In this document: one piece after another, positions 57,647-64,000 of the stretch
How the letters are laid out: every line of letters begins with the position of its first letter
Position numbering within the stretch: the first letter of the stretch is position 1
DNA from: Trichosporon coremiiforme
Taxonomy: Eukaryota > Basidiomycota > Tremellomycetes > Trichosporonales > Trichosporonaceae
Assembly: GCA_039545355.1 (NCBI GenBank)
Contig: BCJJ01000035.1
Span: 62,001 to 126,000 of the forward strand
Length of the DNA stretch: 64,000 bases
Direction: 5' to 3'
Notes under the pieces: generated by a model
Database searches by the model: none
Seen by the model: the letters and a program-made list of their open reading frames with translations, nothing else
Told to the model about the DNA's origin: nothing
Translations under genes and position numbers: made by a program

Positions 57647-58656
57647 TTACTCCTCCTTCAGACCCTCATCCTCGACGTCAACGAGCCCTGCCTCGCCGAG
57701 AAGTCCGGCGATCCAGCGCGTGACCTCGCCTTCCTCGACACCTCCGTTGTCGTCGACGACCTCTCCGACCGGCTTGCCGGAAACGACGAGCGCCTTGTGG
57801 ATCAGGCTCTTGCCGTTGTTCGAGGTCGTGGAGAGGGTGAGATGGACGAGGTATGTCGGGCCGTTGGGATGCGGCTTGATGCCGCTGTCCCCGTTCAGCT
57901 GCTGTGTGGCAGACGTCTTCAGGGTGGCGGGCGAACAGAGGGGTGACGTCGTGTCGACGGGCGATGAAGGGCGCGAGTTGGGCGAAACGCTGAGCACCGG
58001 CTCAGGAGGGGGAAGGAGGGACGTCGACGTATGGATCTGGATGAGGTCGGTCTCGATCTGTCGCAGAGTCAGCGGTCGGTCGAGCTTCCAAGCAGTGGTC
58101 TCAGCTGACAATACTCACGCGCTTGACGACTCGTCGGCGGCGGCCGCGGAACACCTCGCCACGCTCAACCCATCGCTTCCAAGCCCATAGAGCAGACTGG
58201 AATGCACCGTACGCAATCACTCCGATCCACAGATACGGTTTGCTCTCCTCGAAGGTCATTCCCTTCAGATACGTGTACAGGAAGGCACCGAGCGAGATGA
58301 GACATGACGCATAACCGCAGACAAGGTGAACGGTCGCATGCAGGTGCGAGGGCGTAAACGCCTGATCGGCGAGATACTGTTTTGTTAGCTTATCCGGGCA
58401 CCGGATCCATGGGGGCTTTCTGTGACTTGCGACTCGTCTGACCGGTGCACAAGGTTGGCACACACACCTTTTTGACGATGTCATCGAGCGACGTCTTGAT
58501 CTCCGCGAGATGAGATTTGTTCACTCGGACTGTCGGAAGCGGGTCGGTCGCGAGGCTGAGGGAAGGAGAGTCGGTGATGGACGCATCTACAACTTGGACC
58601 GGCTCCTTTGATGACGCTGCGGCCGAACGCGCGGCAGTGCCCTTGCGTTGGGACAT
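57647..58656 (-). CDS. SPC2: Signal peptidase complex subunit 2
   Basis: Three exons: 58656-58468, 58376-58119 and 58057-57647, 285 residues. After a cytosolic start (MSQRKGTAARSAAASSKEPV) and HLAEIKTSLDDIVKKYLADQ come the paired membrane segments HLVCGYASCLISLGAFLYTY and PYLWIGVIAYGAFQSALWAW, separated by LKGMTFEESK, a pattern typical of SPC25/Spc2. The cytosolic C-terminal domain follows (TYLVHLTLSTTSNNGKSLIH). Spc2 is a non-catalytic subunit of the ER signal peptidase and contacts the Sec61 channel. The C-terminal domain carries a Pro/Ser-rich insertion (SVSPNSRPSSPVDTTSPLCS). It is divergent from VMA6 by 470 bp, pairing two endomembrane genes. Confidence 0.92.
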
Positions 58657-59126
58657 GATCCTTGTCCTTCCTGGGCTTGCTGCAGACGTGCTCGGCACGG
58701 AAAGAAAAGGGGAGAAGGGAGGGAGAGGAGGCGACCGGCGACGGAGGTCGGAGGGTGGTGAAGCAACGAGCTGAAAGAAATTGATGAAGAGAGAGATGGG
58801 AAGCGGATGGCGGCGTGACAGCGAGTAGACTAAGGCGGACCAGCGTACCAGCGTCGAGCGTGAGGACGTGAGTGGACCAGCGCTACCAGCCAAGACCGGC
58901 AGTGTTGTCCTAGGCCCGCAGGCCGCAGGCAGGTGTCGATCGCCTGCCCTGCGTGTCAGCATTCCTGCCCTTCCGTATCAGCAGTGACGTGTCACCGCGG
59001 AACCAAACCTATCACCATGCCGAGCCTCACCGTCACGGCTCACAGCTCGTCAGCCGCTCACGAGGTGACGCACATGCATGTTGTCCGTCAGACTCTCTCC
59101 GCCGTCTGCAGTCAGCAAAGCCCAAC
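58657..59126. promoter_or_regulatory. Divergent promoter, SPC2 and VMA6
   Basis: 470 bp between divergent ATGs. Just upstream of the SPC2 start the minus strand is pyrimidine-rich (58690-58760), as in a leader. No other element is evident. Confidence 0.4.
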
Positions 59127-60348
59127 ATGGAGGCCCTTCAGTTTAACGTGAGTACAAACAGAGCCAAGGGAGGCGGGCATTCCTTCCTCACAATACCCGC
59201 GGCACGATGTCCGCCGCCAACAGGCCACTCCTCAACCCTGTGCGGTGCTAACTCACGTCATAGGTGGACAACGGCTACCTTGAGGGCATCGTTCGCGGTT
59301 ACCGGGGAGCGCTCCTCACCCAGAACAACTACCACAACCTGACGCAGTGCGAGAACCTTGAGGACTTCCGTCTCCAGCTCTCGGCGACCGACTACGGAAA
59401 CTTCCTTGCCAATGAGCTCCTTCCTCTATCCACGGCCACCATCGCGGACAAGGTGAGCTCTCCGCGAGGTCTGACCTAACCCACCAGGCTACTGCCAAGC
59501 TCGTCTCCGAGTTCAACTACCTTAGGACGAACGCTGTTGAGCCGCTGGCCAAGTTCCTCGACTACATCACGTACGCCTACATGATCGACAATGTCATCCT
59601 CCTCACCCTCGGCACCTTGCACGAGCGCGACACCCACGAGCTCCTGGAGCGCTGCCACCCGCTAGGATGGTTCGACACCCTGCCAGCTCTCTGTGTTGCT
59701 ACGAACGTCGAGGAGCTTTACCACACTGTACTCGTCGAAACTCCCCTTGCCCCCTACTTCCGCGACTGTCTTTCGGCCCAGGACCTGGACGACCTCAACA
59801 TCGAGATCATCAGGAATTCGCTCTACAAGGCGTACCTCGAGGACTTTTACAAGTTCTGTCAGACTCTTCCTTCCCCGACGGGTGAGGTCATGCAGCGCAT
59901 TCTTGCGTTTGAGGCCGACCGCCGATCGATCAATATCACAATCAACTCTTTCGGCACCGAGCTCACTAAGGAGCAGCGTGCGCGCCTCTTCCCCACGGTC
60001 GGTCGCCTGTACCCCGAGGGCAACAACGCTCTTGCTCGTGCCGATGATGTCGAGCAGGTCGTTGCGGCAGTCGACTACGTCCCCGACTACAAGCGGTTCT
60101 TCGACAAGGCGGGAACCTCGAGCACGGGACAGGGCAACAACGAGGAGTCTGGATCGAGCCTGGAGGACGAGTTCTTCAAGCACGATGTCGAGCTCAACAA
60201 GAAGAGCTTCCTGCAGCAGTTCCAGTATTCGGTCTTCTACTCGTTCATCAAGCTGAAGGAGCAGGAGGTGCGCAACCTGACGTGGATCGCGGAGTGCATC
60301 GCGCAGGATGCGCGCGAGAGGATCAACGATTACATTCCGATTTTCTAG
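59127..60348 (+). CDS. VMA6: V-type ATPase V0 subunit d
   Basis: Three exons: a 21 nt first exon (59127-59147, MEALQFN), 59264-59452 and 59488-60348, 356 residues, near the family length. Signature stretches: [20 protein letters not shown] at the N-terminus, [70 protein letters not shown] and the end [20 protein letters not shown], which is nearly invariant in Vma6/ATP6V0D. It sits on top of the c-ring and couples the V1 central stalk to the proton-pumping V0 sector in vacuolar and Golgi membranes. There is a short Gly/Ser-rich insert ([14 protein letters not shown]). Confidence 0.97.
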
Positions 60349-60878
60349 AGTTGTGAAAAGCGTGAGCGTTAAGCCGATACAGATTTTTGTAGTCAAGCAC
60401 CATGTAATGCATAGATACCCCGCTACCGCCGGAACCGTCCAGCCAGTAGCCCGGGCTAGGTCTCGCTAGATCTCGCTGATTTCTGCGCACTGATACACTG
60501 ATAACAGAAGGGATCACACGCGCGGTGAGTGCCACGCTCGGCGTTTCCCGGACGGTCGCGTGGTGGACCCTGGCATCTCGAGCACTGAAAATTAGGACCC
60601 GCGCGCGTGCAGTGAACAAGGACAGCAGGGCGTGTCAGAAAGGGTCTCCTGGGTGGGACCCGGCTGAGCGCGCACCAGGCGGGACAGGAGCGCCCAGCCA
60701 GTAGCGCACACCCAGGCTGCCAGGTTTCGTGGACGAGGGACGAGAAGGGCCCGCTGTAGTCGCCCTCCACGTTAGTCGAGGACGGGCCGCAAGCCCAGTG
60801 ACCACCACCTCTACACGGCCTCAACTCTTCTGTTCTTCCATCTACCACTCCTCTACTCCTTTCCACCAACCACACATC
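60349..60878. other. Spacer VMA6 to ARF1
   Basis: 530 bp between tandem genes. A CT-rich leader (60800-60876, ttctgttcttcc, ctactcctttccacc) precedes ARF1. No gene is seen. Confidence 0.4.
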
Positions 60879-62020
<1,142 letters not shown>

Positions 62021-62810
62021 ACGCCTCCAGCGCCCTAGCATCTCTCTCGACCGTGCCCTCACCTCGTTCGACCTCGAGCCCCTTTCGTCATCCCTCGTGG
62101 TCGTTCCCCTCCCCAATATTCCCCTTCTCTCCCCCTTGGCCTGACCCATGCCACATCTTTCCGTCTCTCTCACTACCCGGCCGTTCTGAAATGAAACTAT
62201 TTTATTTATATTCAGTTGTGTCTGGCGGTGCGAAAAATGGATTTAGGTAGATGATATGCCCCGTGACGTTTCCTCTATCCCTAGCCTTCAGTCTTGAAGG
62301 TACACAGCAGACGCTGACAAGTCGTGTCTGGACGAGGTCTTGGCAACCCCGCACATAAGTGGAGTGAGACTCGCGCCGCTCAGTGCAACATAACGTGCCT
62401 TGTGCATTGTATGGCAGGCGGAGTATAGAGGTAAGGCTGCAGCAGGCAAGGTCAGTTAGTCAGATTGTCAGACGACCAGAGCGTCGATTACCAAAAACGT
62501 TTGAAGAGAAGGAGCAGTGCGCTGTAACTGAGTTTGGCGGCAACGTAAGAAGCGTACAATGCATGAAACATCGCGTGAGGTGTCGAGAGTGTCGAACTTT
62601 GAACGCTTCGTACGCGCTTTGGCCGGCTGGATCTGATGGTAGCCAGGCAGGCACACTCAGGAGATGACGCCGGGTGATGGACGGTGATGTAGGGAGGGGT
62701 CGGATAAGGTAGTGGGTTCTTTCGGCGGAACGCTTTCGCAAGAAGTGTAAGAATCATTGCCTCTTTTCCGTCTCATATCCACAAAACAAACTCCCCGCCA
62801 CCTATCCACC
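62021..62810. other. Spacer ARF1 to TOM20
   Basis: 790 bp. A T/A-rich stretch near 62195-62212 (tattttatttatattcag) is a likely 3'-end/poly(A) region for ARF1. The remainder is presumed TOM20 promoter; no gene is seen. Confidence 0.4.
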
Positions 62811-63963
62811 ATGTCCCAGTCCAGCTCCATCCCCCGCGCGGGCAAGATCGCCCTTCTCACCGTCGGTGCCATCACGGCCAGCGCACTCGGTTACGCCGTC
62901 TACTTCGACTACATGCGCCGCAATTCCGCGGAGTTCCGTAAGGGACTGAGTGAGTGTCACAAATGACGATCGCGGCTGGAAAATGGGCCGGAATAGCACT
63001 GCGGCCAGGCGCTCTACGAACTCAACCTTGCATGCGTTACCGGGCTGCAGATCGACCTTCTCCAAACACTCGTGCGAGCTATAGATACGTTTCTAGTGCT
63101 GGAAGCCGATCTGGATCTTCACGCCCTTTTTGCCGAGCAAGGTTCGGTAGCGCCGGAACCTCGGTCGCCGTTGTCATAGGAGCTACATGAGTCGGTCTCC
63201 TTGCTAACAGTCACAGAGAAGCAGCAGAAGAAGGTCAAGCAGCAGCAGGAGGCTGCCGCCAAGCACCAGGCCGAGGCTGACCAGCGTGTGAGTACAAAGA
63301 GTGGCCTACCCGCAGAAAGGTGGAGGTGTGGACTTTACTGACACTTCACAGGAGCTCACCATGGCCCTCGTCGAGCTCGAGCTCGAGATGCCCCCTTCGT
63401 CGCCGGAGCAGATGGAGGTCTACTTCCAGGAGCACGTCGCCACCGCCGAGGCTCTCGCTGCCAAGGGTAAGTACCATCGGATCAACGGCCTTGTCGACGA
63501 TATTCAAGCTGACAAACGCAGGCCCCGAGAACTACGTTAAGGCCGCTACCCACTTCTACCGTGCCCTCCGTGTCTACCCCCAGCCCGTTGAGCTTCTCAT
63601 GAGTGAGTCGTCTACGGCATGACAGCTTGCATTCGCCCACTCGAACATTGCTAACCCCCAGTCTACCAGAAGGTCTGCCCCGAGCGCGTTTTCCAGCTTG
63701 TCCTCAAGCTCACGCAGCTCACCGCCGCTGCCGCTGGTGCTACTGCTGGCGCTGCCCCGGCTGCCCAGCCCGCCTCGGTCGCCGACATCGACGACGCCAT
63801 CGCTCAGGACGAGAAGGAGGAGGAGAAGGAGGTCGCTGCCGAGATCGAGAAGGTTCTCGAGGAGGCCGAGAAGGAGGAGGAGGAGGAGGCTAAGTCCGAG
63901 GACGCCCCCGAGTCCAACAACGGCTCTGGCGCTTCGTGGGACCACGTTAGCCACGAGGCTTAA
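62811..63963 (+). CDS. TOM20: Mitochondrial import receptor TOM20
   Basis: Five exons: 62811-62949, 63217-63287, 63352-63466, 63522-63602 and 63662-63963, 235 residues. The N-terminal anchor is KIALLTVGAITASALGYAVY followed by FDYMRRNSAEFRKGL, then the charged linker KKQQKKVKQQQEAAAKHQAE, and the receptor domain MALVELELEMPPSSPEQMEV, GPENYVKAATHFYRALRVYP and PVELLMIYQKVCPERVFQLV (TPR-like helices that bind presequences). The C-terminus is Ala-rich and then strongly acidic (Glu runs) before GSGASWDHVSHEA. It is signal-anchored in the outer mitochondrial membrane with its receptor domain in the cytosol. Intron 1 is 267 nt. The acidic tail may help bind positively charged presequences; that is inference. 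Confidence 0.95.
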
Positions 63964-64000
63964 GTGCCCCTCACCTCCTCATGAGGCGGTCTGAGGAGCT
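63964..64000. other. Right-edge 3' sequence
   Basis: 37 bp of TOM20 3' UTR. It includes ctcctcatgaggcggtctgaggagct, with ctcct/aggag complementarity, probably chance. Confidence 0.3.

Overview
The window is nuclear DNA of a GC-rich basidiomycete yeast, most likely a tremellomycete of the Trichosporonales type (Trichosporon, Cutaneotrichosporon, Apiotrichum, Vanrija). Nearly every gene is cut by short introns (about 35-60 nt, GTGAGT/GTAAGT donors, CTAAC/CTGAC branch points a few bases before the acceptor). The proteins are fungal, and several (Mus7/MMS22, a mitochondrial PP2C, a Sut1-like transporter, a fungal acetate kinase, an Asp-Glu-rich F-box protein) fit a basidiomycete. Species cannot be named from the sequence. 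I rebuilt exon structures by hand from splice sites and reading phase; in every multi-exon model the exon lengths sum to an intact frame, except the F-box gene.

Layout, left to right: Hsp20/alpha-crystallin-like protein (-, 710-2543); 5 kb non-coding divergent region with tandem repeats; OTU1 deubiquitinase (+, 7566-9115); large coiled-coil/Gln-Pro-rich protein with a DUF7923-like domain (+, 9511-14506); acetate kinase (+, 14855-16401); a small Cys-rich metallothionein-like gene hidden in three exons (-, 16639-17202); an intron-containing tRNA-Ala (-, 18068-18151); short/branched-chain acyl-CoA dehydrogenase (-, 19072-20761); giant Mus7/MMS22 (-, 22328-29236); Gln/Ser-rich protein of unknown role (-, 29767-31452); second 5 kb divergent non-coding region; BTB protein (+, 36759-38672); mitochondrial PPR-like protein (-, 38837-41213); DCC1 (+, 41479-42665); WBP2-like GRAM protein (-, 42826-43674); WHIM/DDT-type chromatin protein (+, 44183-46227); mitochondrial acyl carrier protein (-, 46432-47143); mitochondrial ribosomal protein bL17m (+, 48346-49692); mitochondrial PP2C (+, 50142-51815); F-box protein with a frame break and a duplicated 3' end (-, 52043-53616); SNU13 (-, 53959-54485); Sut1-like sugar transporter (+, 54931-57044); SPC2 (-, 57647-58656); VMA6 (+, 59127-60348); ARF1 (+, 60879-62020); TOM20 (+, 62811-63963).

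The genes do not form one pathway cluster. Mitochondrial functions are over-represented (acyl-CoA dehydrogenase, PPR-like, ACP, bL17m, PP2C, TOM20), and two genes serve replication forks and cohesion (MMS22, DCC1). The most interesting items are small-scale: a Cys-rich metallothionein candidate whose second intron donor overlaps a stop codon, so splicing decides between 12 and 15 cysteines; micro-exons (5, 8, 10, 20, 27 nt); an in-frame stop-free intron in the WBP2-like gene; a perfect 77 bp tandem duplication over the 3' end of a frame-broken F-box gene; and a 123 bp triplicated repeat inside MMS22. I found no transposon, CRISPR array, rRNA or virus-derived gene and no convincing new multi-gene system.
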